The notes under the pieces were generated by a model. It was not told the DNA's origin, searched no databases, and saw only the letters and a list, made by a program, of their open reading frames with translations. Of a DNA stretch of 9,748 bases, positions 1 to 5,576 are shown one piece after another. The position numbers were made by a program, and so were the translations under genes. The stretch spans positions 1-9,748 of the forward strand of contig JAHELQ010000177.1 of assembly GCA_024644125.1 (NCBI GenBank), read 5' to 3'. Positions within the stretch are counted from its first letter, which is position 1. Each line of letters starts with the position of its first letter. The stretch is from Candidatus Aminicenantota bacterium. Its GTDB lineage: Bacteria > Acidobacteriota > Aminicenantia > UBA2199.

Positions 1-386
1 ACGGTTGTGTTTCCAGCGGGATCCACCGCTCCGCCCTGGCCGGCTGTGGCGGTGATGGTGTGGGTGATGCGCTGGAATGTGGCGTGGATGGTGTGATTAG
101 CGGTGACATTCTTAAAGGTATATTCATCCAGCGGGCCGACGTTGGCTCCGTCAACCGTAACGCTTAAGATGCGATAGCCTGCCATGGGGCGGACGACGAA
201 GCTGGCGTCGCTGTTTTGGGCTATTTCCACCATGCCTTCCACGTTGATTGGTCGATTTCCGCCCGGTTCAGCACTCTCGCCTCCCGTCCCGGCAGATGTA
301 GGTACACCCACCGGTTCAGGTCGCAAGGATACGTTGTCCCTTCGCGGAACTCGACTCTTTCCAACCGGCCACAGCTTCCCGACCAT
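1..386 (-). CDS. Bacterial-repeat (InlB B-repeat/Flg_new-like) surface protein, partial, possibly frameshifted
   Basis: I translated the minus strand by eye. From about base 270 down to base 1 it reads like the tandem beta-rich repeats of large secreted or cell-surface bacterial proteins. Diagnostic stretches are VRPMAGYRILSVTVDG, then YTFKNVTANHTIHATF, then the start of the next unit, ITATAGQGGAVDPAGNT, which runs off the left edge. One full repeat and part of a second are visible. The frame is open from base 464, with ATG at 386 and at 233, but no signal peptide precedes the repeats, which is odd for this class. A second minus frame (433 down to 221, GTG start) looks equally protein-like and sits behind a good promoter, so the gene may begin there and be frameshifted near 240-270. 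The repeat assignment is fairly secure. The start and intactness are not, and this may be a pseudogene. Confidence 0.55.
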   Translation of the reverse strand, partial: MVGKLWPVGKSRVPRRDNVSLRPEPVGVPTSAGTGGESAEPGGNRPINVEGMVEIAQNSDASFVVRPMAGYRILSVTVDGANVGPLDEYTFKNVTANHTIHATFQRITHTITATAGQGGAVDPAGNTT

Positions 387-439
387 GGCCAACCACCAGG
401 AATGTTTTGTTCCAACATCATGATTTCGCTCACACCAAC

Positions 440-468
440 ATGCTAATCTAATTAAAAAACTTTGTCAA
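440..468 (-). promoter_or_regulatory. Sigma70-type promoter for the left minus-strand gene
   Basis: On the minus strand TTGACA (468-463) is followed after 17 bases by TAGCAT (445-440, matching TATAAT at four of six positions). Six bases later comes a GTG codon (433-431) opening the frame GTG AGC GAA ATC ATG. If this is the promoter, the transcript would start at or next to the GTG and be leaderless. There is no Shine-Dalgarno sequence before it. Confidence 0.45.
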
Positions 469-701
469 CCTTTTATAATCATTTTTTAATATTTTTCCCA
501 AATACCGTCCACTCGCCGTTCCCCCTCACTCCCCCACCGCATCGCCCATCAAGAATCTCCCCAACGCCGTTTCTTTCCAAAAACCCAATCATCCTCACCA
601 AAAGACACACAAAAGAGATAGATCCCCCACCAGAATCCATCTTCTTAACTCCTGGAACATCTCCTAACAACCACATCAGACTACATCCAGACCTCCTACA
701 T

Positions 702-741
702 TTAGTACTAGGTCTAATAGAACTAGAACTTATAGTACTAA
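702..741. repeat. Inverted repeat with TAGTACTA palindromes
   Basis: TTAGTACTA (702-710) is repeated as its exact reverse complement TAGTACTAA (733-741) with a 22-base centre. Each arm contains the 8-base palindrome TAGTACTA. The centre is rich in the related words CTAG and CTAAT. Such a paired site 240 bases in front of a xis-int module could be a protein-binding or recombination site, but no function can be assigned from sequence alone. Confidence 0.4.
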
Positions 742-977
742 TTATTTACTTCTATAGCGCCAACTTAGATCGTTTTTTATTTTTATTGATATATTTTTAG
801 ATCTTTTTGGTTTTACTGCGTACATTATTAATAACCGGTGGTTGATTTAGAAAACTTTCGATGCGCTGCGCGGCGAATGACTGAAGTTGTGGATGTTGTT
901 ATTGAAATGTCGGTGGAGGGTCGATTTTCTCCGGCTTCCATTGACTGGTAATGGATTGACAGCATGGAGAAAGAACG

Positions 978-1196
978 ATGACGTTTAAGGAATTCGCTAA
1001 GCAGAACCATTGCATCTGGCTGACTCCGAAGCAGGTGGCGAAACTGATGCAATGCTCGCTTGAACATGTTTATGAACTTGCAAAATCGGGTAGAATAGCT
1101 TATATTAAGGATGGCAAGAATGTTAGATTCAAGCCTGAGGATCTGGATGAATATGAACAAAACAAATATGTCAGGAGGGAACGTGGCTTTATTTAA
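978..1196 (+). CDS. Excisionase-type small HTH DNA-binding protein
   Basis: This is a 72-aa protein with a MerR/excisionase-family helix-turn-helix (HTH_17-like) domain over roughly residues 14-63. The pattern WLTPKQVAKLMQCSLEHVY is followed by SGRIAYIKDGKNVRF and PEDLDEY, the usual order of recognition helix, small beta wing and closing helix. Start ATG 978 is preceded by GGAGA at 966-970 with a 7-base gap. Its 3' end overlaps the integrase start by 14 bases, so the two are almost certainly co-translated. Proteins of this type bend att-site DNA and set the direction of recombination (excision versus integration), and some also repress the integrase promoter. Identity as a recombination directionality factor is inferred from family and position. 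It could instead be only a transcriptional regulator. Confidence 0.8.
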   Translation: MTFKEFAKQNHCIWLTPKQVAKLMQCSLEHVYELAKSGRIAYIKDGKNVRFKPEDLDEYEQNKYVRRERGFI

Positions 1197-2295
1197 ACGT
1201 GAAGACAGTGACCTTTGGCAAATGCGTTTTACTGTGAATGGGAAAAAGATCCGTATGTCTAGCAAGACCACAAACAAGAAGATTGCCCAAAAGATCTATG
1301 ACAAAATCAAGGGTCAGATCGCGGAGGGCAGTTTTCAGATCACCCCCGAACGCACCAGGTTGAATTTCGACGAGATGGTGGACGAGTTTCTGGAGAAGCA
1401 TAGCAAGGTGGAAAAAGCCAGCTATGAGCGGGACATGTACATCGGTAAGAACTTGAAGAAGTATTTCAAGAGTACTCCGCTGGACCAGATCACTCCGTAC
1501 GACATCAAATGCTGGCGGCAATGGCGCTGCAAGCACACCACCAACAAGGGGACATTGGTCTCGAAGGCGACTCTGAACCGCGAGTTGGCTTTTATGAAGA
1601 CCATGTTCAACATGGCGGTGGAGTGGAATTATCTGGATGAGAATCCCGCCATCAAGCTCAAACTGTTGCGGGGCGAGAAGAAGAGGATGCGCTTCTTGAA
1701 TTCCGAGGAGGTGGACCGATTACTCGAACACTCGGCCGATCACCTGAAGCCCATTGTCATCACGGCGATTTCCACCGGGATGAGGCGGGGCGAGATCCTG
1801 GATTTGAAATGGAAACACGTGGATCTGGAGCACCGGTTCCTTCGGGTCGTAAAAAGCAAGAACAGCGGCTCCAGGGACGTTCCTATCAACGACTTCTTGT
1901 ACGGCACCTTGGTGGGGCTTGAAAAAAGCCGTCGGTTGGGGAATTATGTCTTTTGCAAGGAAGACGGGTCCAGGAGGAAATGCATCAAGGAGGCGTTCAA
2001 TAAAGTCAGTCGGGACGCGGGCCTTGGCGATTTGTGGTTTCATGATTTAAGACATACTTACGCGAGCTTGACTGCAAGCGGTGGATGTGATATTATCACC
2101 CTGAAGAATCTCCTGGGTCACAAGACCCTGGCGATGACGCAGCGTTACGCTCACTTCATTCCTGATAAGCATGAGAAGGCGAAACAGATCATGCAGGATT
2201 TTTGGAGCAGTTGCAAAAGCATCGCAAGGGACACGGTTTGGGACACGGTGGTAGATTCGGAACACCCCCTTCGGGCCCGGGAGGCTCGACAATAA
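1183..2295 (+). CDS. int: Tyrosine recombinase / phage-type integrase
   Basis: Catalyses site-specific integration and excision of a mobile element through a phosphotyrosine intermediate. The 370-aa protein has the full order: N-terminal AP2-like arm-binding segment (about 1-55), SAM-like core-binding domain (about 60-160, FDEMVDEFLEKHSK to ENPAIKLK), and catalytic domain (about 168-340). The catalytic set is complete: Arg201 in STGMRRGEIL, Lys226 in KSKNSGSRDVPI, His287-x-x-Arg290 in FHDLRHTYAS, His313 in LLGHKTL, and nucleophile Tyr322 in QRYAHF. I chose GTG 1183 because AGGAGG ends 4 bases before it; the upstream in-frame ATGs at 1111 and 1168 have no ribosome site. It overlaps the excisionase gene and stops 5 bases before tRNA-Leu. 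The last 30 codons are encoded by GC-rich, repeat-containing DNA, which suggests that the attachment region overlaps the gene's end. Confidence 0.93.
   Translation: MALFKREDSDLWQMRFTVNGKKIRMSSKTTNKKIAQKIYDKIKGQIAEGSFQITPERTRLNFDEMVDEFLEKHSKVEKASYERDMYIGKNLKKYFKSTPLDQITPYDIKCWRQWRCKHTTNKGTLVSKATLNRELAFMKTMFNMAVEWNYLDENPAIKLKLLRGEKKRMRFLNSEEVDRLLEHSADHLKPIVITAISTGMRRGEILDLKWKHVDLEHRFLRVVKSKNSGSRDVPINDFLYGTLVGLEKSRRLGNYVFCKEDGSRRKCIKEAFNKVSRDAGLGDLWFHDLRHTYASLTASGGCDIITLKNLLGHKTLAMTQRYAHFIPDKHEKAKQIMQDFWSSCKSIARDTVWDTVVDSEHPLRAREARQ
2228..2249 (+). repeat. Direct repeat GGGACACGGT, candidate integrase arm sites
   Basis: GGGACACGGT occurs at 2228-2237 and again at 2240-2249, a 12-base period inside the last codons of the integrase gene. 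It is translated as DTVWDTV. Short direct repeats next to the core site are typical of arm-type integrase-binding sequences, and these lie about 50-70 bases from the tRNA. The alternative is simple duplication of four codons. Confidence 0.4.
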
Positions 2296-2300
2296 AGGAT

Positions 2301-2385
2301 GCCGGGGTGGCGGAATAGGCAGACGCACGGGACTTAAAATCCCGGGGGCTTAACGCCCGTGAGGGTTCGATTCCCTCCTCCGGCA
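2301..2385 (+). tRNA. tRNA-Leu (anticodon UAA)
   Basis: The gene folds by eye as a class II tRNA. The acceptor stem GCCGGGG (2301-2307) pairs with CTCCGGC (2378-2384), with one G-U pair and discriminator A at 2385. The anticodon stem CGGGA/TCCCG (2328-2332, 2340-2344) closes the loop CTTAAAA with anticodon TAA at 2335-2337. A long variable arm is built on GGGC/GCCC. The T arm GAGGG/CCCTC encloses TTCGATT (2366-2372). The long variable arm and the A discriminator fit leucine. The 3' CCA is not encoded, as the next bases are AAC, so a CCA-adding enzyme is needed. It lies 5 bases after the integrase stop, and I see no independent promoter in the GC-rich end of that gene, so it may be transcribed through the integrase. 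Confidence 0.97.
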
Positions 2386-2515
2386 AACTTCAACCCTATC
2401 GATTCCATTATCACGATTATCGTCAGAATAGCTTTTCAGGACCACTCTCACCACCTGATTCTAGACAAAAAAATACTTCTATCAACTTTTTTATAACAAT
2501 GGTTTCAACAAAAAT

Positions 2516-2543
2516 TTGACTTTTTATTCTAATTTGCTAAAAT
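2516..2543 (+). promoter_or_regulatory. Promoter of the LysE-family gene (leaderless layout)
   Basis: TTGACT (2516-2521), a 16-base spacer, then TAAAAT (2538-2543). The transcript start is predicted near 2550, and the first in-frame ATG of the downstream gene is at 2552, so the mRNA would have essentially no leader. No Shine-Dalgarno sequence is present in the AT-rich bases before the ATG. Confidence 0.65.
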
Positions 2544-2551
2544 TGTTATTC

Positions 2552-3241
2552 ATGACAGCAATATTAATATTTTACATAGCATGTTTTTTTCTTTCTTTTT
2601 TCTTGTGTATCCCCATAGGACCTGTGAATATCGAGATATTCCAGGCGGCTCTCAAGAAGCAATATATCCAGGCCTTTTGCATAGCACTGGGAGCGGCCTT
2701 GGTCGATGCCGTATGGGCTACGTGTGCTTTTTTCGGTATCTCCCCGTTCCTCTCTTCACGGTATATGGAGGCATCTTTCCTGTTGTTTACGGCGATCATA
2801 ACCTTCATTTTGGGTGCCATCGCTCTCAAGGACGCCCGTTTTATCGAGAAAAAGGAAGAGGAACTCGTATCGAAGATCAGGATCAAAAAAAGATGGGCGT
2901 TTTTGAAAGGGCTTACCATGGTATTGGTGAATCCCCTGGGCATTGTCTCCTGGATGATCGCTCTATCTTTTTTGCGTAGAGCGCAGATTTACATCCCTAT
3001 GGAATTGAGGTACGAAGCGATATTTTTTGTGGTGGTTTTCATTGGAGCCACATCCTACTTTTCATTGATCATTTTCATCACCAATAAAATGAAAGAAATT
3101 TTCAATCCGCAGCGTACGAGCAAAGTTATCAAGGTGTTGGGATACCTGCTGGTCTCTTTCAGTATGTATTTCCTGTACAATTCCATAAAACTCTTCTTTT
3201 TCAGCGCCAACGGCTCCGACCTGACCCAACTGGTTTCATGA
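2552..3241 (+). CDS. LysE-family amino-acid/metabolite exporter
   Basis: This is a 229-aa integral inner-membrane protein of the LysE/RhtB translocator family, which exports amino acids or related small metabolites using the ion gradient. The first hydrophobic helix leads into the family motif PIGPVN (residues 21-26), followed by FQAALKKQYIQAFCIALGAALVDAVW, the usual amphipathic loop and second helix. A charged cytoplasmic loop (about residues 100-120, KKEEELVSKIRIKKR) is followed by MVLVNPLGIVSWMIALSF, the second conserved proline/asparagine region, and two or three further membrane segments. Length is slightly above the usual 200-220. I chose ATG 2552 because an upstream in-frame TTG at 2516 is the promoter's -35 box itself. 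Its substrate cannot be predicted. It appears monocistronic, since the next gene has its own promoter. Confidence 0.85.
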   Translation: MTAILIFYIACFFLSFFLCIPIGPVNIEIFQAALKKQYIQAFCIALGAALVDAVWATCAFFGISPFLSSRYMEASFLLFTAIITFILGAIALKDARFIEKKEEELVSKIRIKKRWAFLKGLTMVLVNPLGIVSWMIALSFLRRAQIYIPMELRYEAIFFVVVFIGATSYFSLIIFITNKMKEIFNPQRTSKVIKVLGYLLVSFSMYFLYNSIKLFFFSANGSDLTQLVS

Positions 3242-3246
3242 ACCCC

Positions 3247-3264
3247 CTCCCCTTGACTGGGGGG
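3247..3264 (+). other. GC hairpin whose loop is the -35 box of the next gene
   Basis: CTCCCC (3247-3252) pairs with GGGGGG (3259-3264; one T-G wobble) around the 6-base loop TTGACT (3253-3258), which is also the -35 hexamer of the downstream promoter. It lies 6 bases after the LysE stop. As RNA it could act as a weak terminator or 3' stabiliser for the upstream gene, but it is followed by AAATTTC and lacks a proper T run. Confidence 0.45.
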
Positions 3265-3280
3265 AAATTTCAGGTATAAT
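3253..3280 (+). promoter_or_regulatory. Promoter of the YchF-like gene (leaderless layout)
   Basis: TTGACT (3253-3258), a 16-base spacer, then a perfect TATAAT (3275-3280). The ATG at 3287 follows the -10 box by only 6 bases, which places the predicted transcript start on or beside the start codon. There is no Shine-Dalgarno sequence. Confidence 0.75.
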
Positions 3281-3286
3281 TTATCT

Positions 3287-4354
3287 ATGATACTTACAAT
3301 TTTCGGCTATCCCAAAACAGGTAAAACACTGCTATTCAATCTTCTAACTGAACAAAATGTAGAAATATCGAAATTTTCATCATCCGCCCAGGAATACCAT
3401 AAATCCGTCGTGGATGTTCCCGATCACCGGCTGAAAGCTCTGGCGGATCATTTTGAAACTCCTCCGGTGTACGCGAAGATCGAATACCTGGATACCGGGG
3501 CCATTGCAATCGGGGAAGTGAAGAATTCCATGTTTATCGACCTGATCAGGCGAGCCGACGGCCTCATCCATATTGTTAGAGCTTTTGAAGACTCCGAGAT
3601 CATTCATCCGAAAGGTTCCATCGATCCGCTGCGGGATTTAGACGACATGGAGGAGGAGATGAAATCGATTGATTTTATCTCCATTGAAAAACGGTTGGAG
3701 CGTCTGGAAATTGATATCCGTAAAATAAAGACCAAAGAATTGCTGGAAGAATACGAGCTGCAGAAAAAATTGAAAGAATTCCTGGAGGAAGGCCATCCTC
3801 TGAGAGAATACGCCTGGACTTCCCGCGAAGAATATCTGGTCAGAGGATTTAAGTTCCTGTCCCAAAGACCCATCATCAAGCTCATCAATACAGACGAAAG
3901 TTCCTATCACCAATTCGCCGATTACCATGAAAAAATGGAAAACCACTCGCTCACGCTGGTGTTTTGCGGTAAAATCGAAACGGAATTACTGGAATTGGAC
4001 CCCGAGGACAGGGAGGTTTTCCAGCAAGAATATGGGCTTGAAAAGTATGACTATATAAAAGAGAATCTGATAAAAAAAAGTTACGAACTTATGAATTTGA
4101 TTTCGTTTTTCACTGTCGGAAAGGACGAGACCAAAGCCTGGACTGTCGAGAAAGACAGCACCGCTTTCAACGCCGCCGGCAAGATCCACAGCGATATCCA
4201 GCAAGGATTCATCAGAGGCGAAGTGATTGAATGGGATAAATTCCTGGAGGCAGCCAGTTTTGCGAAAGCCAAGGAACTTGGCACCCTGCGGCTGGAAGGC
4301 AAAGAGTATGTCGTCTCAGACGGCGAAATCATTCATTTCAGGTTCAACAAATGA
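3287..4354 (+). CDS. Divergent YchF/Ola1-like P-loop NTPase
   Basis: This is a 355-aa soluble protein aligned by eye to YchF (Obg-like ATPase, about 363 aa). P-loop GYPKTGKT is at 7-14, VVDVPDHRLKALADHF at 41-56 matches the YchF segment VVPMPDPRLDQLAEIV, and HIVRAFEDSEIIHPKG at 95-110 matches HVVRCFENDNIIHVSG. A helical coiled-coil insertion spans about 115-170, the NTDE base-recognition motif is at 201-204, and the TGS/DUF933 C-terminal domain at about 272-355 carries FFTVGKDETKAWTV, AAGKIHSDIQQGFIRGEVI and LEGKEYVVSDGEIIHFRFN. YchF binds ribosomes and hydrolyses ATP. Unusually, the switch I region (KFSSSAQEYHK, 29-39) and the DxxG region (DTGAIAIGEVKNSMF, 69-83) have lost the highly conserved FPFCTIEPN and DIAGLVKGASKGEGLGN sequences. 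It is therefore probably a paralogue with altered catalysis rather than the housekeeping YchF. Confidence 0.88.
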   Translation: MILTIFGYPKTGKTLLFNLLTEQNVEISKFSSSAQEYHKSVVDVPDHRLKALADHFETPPVYAKIEYLDTGAIAIGEVKNSMFIDLIRRADGLIHIVRAFEDSEIIHPKGSIDPLRDLDDMEEEMKSIDFISIEKRLERLEIDIRKIKTKELLEEYELQKKLKEFLEEGHPLREYAWTSREEYLVRGFKFLSQRPIIKLINTDESSYHQFADYHEKMENHSLTLVFCGKIETELLELDPEDREVFQQEYGLEKYDYIKENLIKKSYELMNLISFFTVGKDETKAWTVEKDSTAFNAAGKIHSDIQQGFIRGEVIEWDKFLEAASFAKAKELGTLRLEGKEYVVSDGEIIHFRFNK

Positions 4355-4385
4355 TTCAGTGTGTGGATTTTAAAGCAGCGCGTGG

Positions 4386-4458
4386 TTGACAGTTAAATAA
4401 ATTATCGTTAAAATTTTATTGTTATTTTTTGTTGACTTTTATATTTTTCTATTATAAA
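4386..4458 (+). promoter_or_regulatory. Tandem promoters of the small secreted protein gene
   Basis: Two promoter-like elements lie in series. The distal one is TTGACA (4386-4391), 17 bases, TAAAAT (4409-4414). The proximal one is TTGACT (4432-4437), 15 bases, TATAAA (4453-4458). Predicted starts near 4421 and 4465 leave leaders of about 66 and 20 bases before ATG 4487. The distal one is closest to consensus in the window. Confidence 0.6.
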
Positions 4459-4486
4459 TTAAATGCAGACGAGGAATGAGGTAACA

Positions 4487-5005
4487 ATGATGAAAAAACT
4501 GGTTTTTATCCTTTTAGTACTGTCTATATTTTTACCACTTAAATCACAATCTCTATCCCAGATTGGTTTTGTTATAAAAAAAGCGTTGCCGGCAGTGGAA
4601 AACGTGGCCGTTATTTTCCCCTCTTTAATGAAGGACCAGATCGTTTCCCAGGCACAAACAGCACAGCTAATCACGAAACAGAAATTCACGGTGTACGGAG
4701 TGTCCACCAAGGGCGACTTATCCAAAGAGTTGTTCAATATCAAACGGCTCGACAACCTGGCGGTAATCGTCATAACGAACGACGCACTTTTGACGCCGGA
4801 CATTATTCAGTTCGTCCTGAACAAATTGGACAACAAAGTTCCCGTTATCAGCAACCGGTCGAAGGATACTCTCCAGGGCGCCTTATTGAGTGTGTTCTCC
4901 AATAACGAAACTATTGAAAAACATATCAACATGATTGTGGCGGCAGCCATGGGTCTCACCATTCCAGAGGAATTCCTCGCCGAATGCATTATTGATGTCG
5001 AGTAA
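4487..5005 (+). CDS. Small secreted protein resembling one lobe of a type-1 periplasmic-binding fold
   Basis: This is a 172-aa exported protein of uncertain family. The N-terminus MMKKLVFILLVLSIFLPLKSQ is a Sec signal peptide with likely cleavage near residue 22. The mature part alternates strand and helix: VENVAVIFPSL, helix, KFTVYGVSTKGDL, helix, LAVIVITNDALLTPDIIQFVLNKL, KVPVISNRSKDTLQGALLSVF. It ends with a helix and MGLTIPEEFLAEC. The sequence recalls the second lobe of ABC_sub_bind-type (TrpX-like) binding proteins, where a helix after the 'vPV' strand carries ligand contacts, but it is about half the normal length. I chose ATG 4487 because GAGG (4478-4481) precedes it; ATG 4490 is equally usable and ATG 4463 is on the predicted transcript start. 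No transporter genes adjoin it, so a regulatory or scavenging role is as likely as transport. Confidence 0.7.
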   Translation: MMKKLVFILLVLSIFLPLKSQSLSQIGFVIKKALPAVENVAVIFPSLMKDQIVSQAQTAQLITKQKFTVYGVSTKGDLSKELFNIKRLDNLAVIVITNDALLTPDIIQFVLNKLDNKVPVISNRSKDTLQGALLSVFSNNETIEKHINMIVAAAMGLTIPEEFLAECIIDVE

Positions 5006-5047
5006 GCGGAATTGTTAATAATTTTAGATTTTCTGTAACAAAGAGAG

Positions 5048-5470
5048 TTATTCAAATTCTTTCACGGTTTTCCGCGACTGCTTGACTTCGCGGCGGTGGC
5101 GTTTTGCCTCCAGGCGTTTTTTAACAGACCCGGCTGTAGGTTTTGTCTTGTGACGTGGTTTGGGCTTGAATGTTGCCTGGAGGATCAGTTTTTTCAATCT
5201 CTCCAGAGCGTCCTTCCGGTTTTGTTCCTGATGTCTGAAGCGCCGGGCGTCGATCACCAGAATCCCTTCGTCGGTCATTTTTTTTCCGGCGATCGACATT
5301 AACCGGCTCCGAACCTCTTCGGGAAGCGATGGTGATTCTTTTACGTTAAAACGCAATTGCACGGCTGTGGAGACTTTGTTGACGTTTTGTCCACCAGGCC
5401 CGGATGCCCTGACAAAATGTTCCTGGATCTCGTTTTCGTCAATTCTTAAATGTTCTGTAATTTCAATCAT
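5048..5470 (-). CDS. arfB: Alternative ribosome-rescue factor ArfB (YaeJ/ICT1 family)
   Basis: This is a 140-aa peptidyl-tRNA hydrolase that frees ribosomes stalled on mRNAs lacking a stop codon. The class I release-factor catalytic domain occupies residues 1-105 with the hallmark SGPGGQNVNKVSTAVQLRF (GGQ at 26-28). The codon-recognition domains of true release factors are absent, as expected for ArfB. The lysine/arginine-rich C-terminal tail (about 103-140, KPKPRHKTKPTAGSVKKRLEAKRHRR) is the segment that inserts into the empty mRNA channel in this family. Length matches E. coli ArfB. I chose ATG 5470, which begins MIEI like its relatives; an in-frame TTG at 5476 lies 4 bases after GGAG and could also be used. 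It has its own promoter and no operon partners. Confidence 0.93.
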   Translation of the reverse strand: MIEITEHLRIDENEIQEHFVRASGPGGQNVNKVSTAVQLRFNVKESPSLPEEVRSRLMSIAGKKMTDEGILVIDARRFRHQEQNRKDALERLKKLILQATFKPKPRHKTKPTAGSVKKRLEAKRHRREVKQSRKTVKEFE

Positions 5471-5514
5471 GATCAATTAGCTCCGGCTTTTTTTGGAGAT
5501 TATTCTATTCGATA

Positions 5515-5543
5515 AGTATATCAGAGTGTCCGGGGGAATTCAA
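5515..5543 (-). promoter_or_regulatory. Promoter of arfB
   Basis: On the minus strand TTGAAT (5543-5538) is followed after 17 bases by TATACT (5520-5515). The predicted start near 5508 leaves a leader of about 38 bases with GGAG 10 bases before ATG 5470. Confidence 0.55.
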
Positions 5544-5576
5544 TGGCATTTGGGGTTACTCGCGACTAAAATAATA

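Larger units (their letters stand above)
434..977. other. Gene-free stretch, AT-rich, strongly C-over-G skewed
   Basis: I find no convincing gene here. Between 481 and 720 the plus strand carries 88 C but only 21 G, unlike either flank. A 112-codon plus frame from 462 starts at a TTG and has a proline/threonine/leucine-rich composition that looks like a product of the base skew. A 65-codon minus frame (676-479) is glycine-rich and also unrecognisable. The stretch holds the promoter at 440-468, the inverted repeat at 702-741, a short palindrome CCATT-N7-AATGG at 938-954 and the Shine-Dalgarno site of the excisionase gene. Candidate identities are a remnant of foreign DNA, the end region of an integrative element, or an untranslated RNA. 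Confidence 0.5.

Noticed and set aside
38..55. GCCGG...TGGCGG similar to the tRNA-Leu 5' end, considered as an att repeat
   Set aside because: Falls in repeat-domain coding sequence, and the match is two short GC-rich words with an indel.
462..800. Plus-strand 112-codon frame
   Set aside because: TTG start, no ribosome site, composition explained by the C-rich skew, no recognisable domain.
1111..1182. Upstream extension of the integrase to ATG 1111
   Set aside because: Lies inside the excisionase gene, no ribosome site; GTG 1183 has AGGAGG and begins where integrase homology normally does.
828..1277. Minus-strand 149-codon frame
   Set aside because: Antisense to the well-supported excisionase and integrase starts.
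2189..2386. Minus-strand 65-codon frame containing GIEPSRALSPRDFKSRASAYSATPA
   Set aside because: This is the well-known spurious protein produced by translating the antisense of a tRNA-Leu gene plus the end of int.
2399..2406. TCGATTCC repeated from the tRNA T loop 32 bases downstream
   Set aside because: Only 8 bases; too short to call an attachment repeat.
2413..2423. Palindrome ACGAT-T-ATCGT upstream of the LysE gene as an operator
   Set aside because: Short arms, about 90 bases upstream of the -35 box, and no regulator gene nearby.
5478..5503. CTCC/GGAG hairpin that might hide the arfB ribosome site
   Set aside because: Only four pairs with a 10-base loop; not stable enough to claim regulation.
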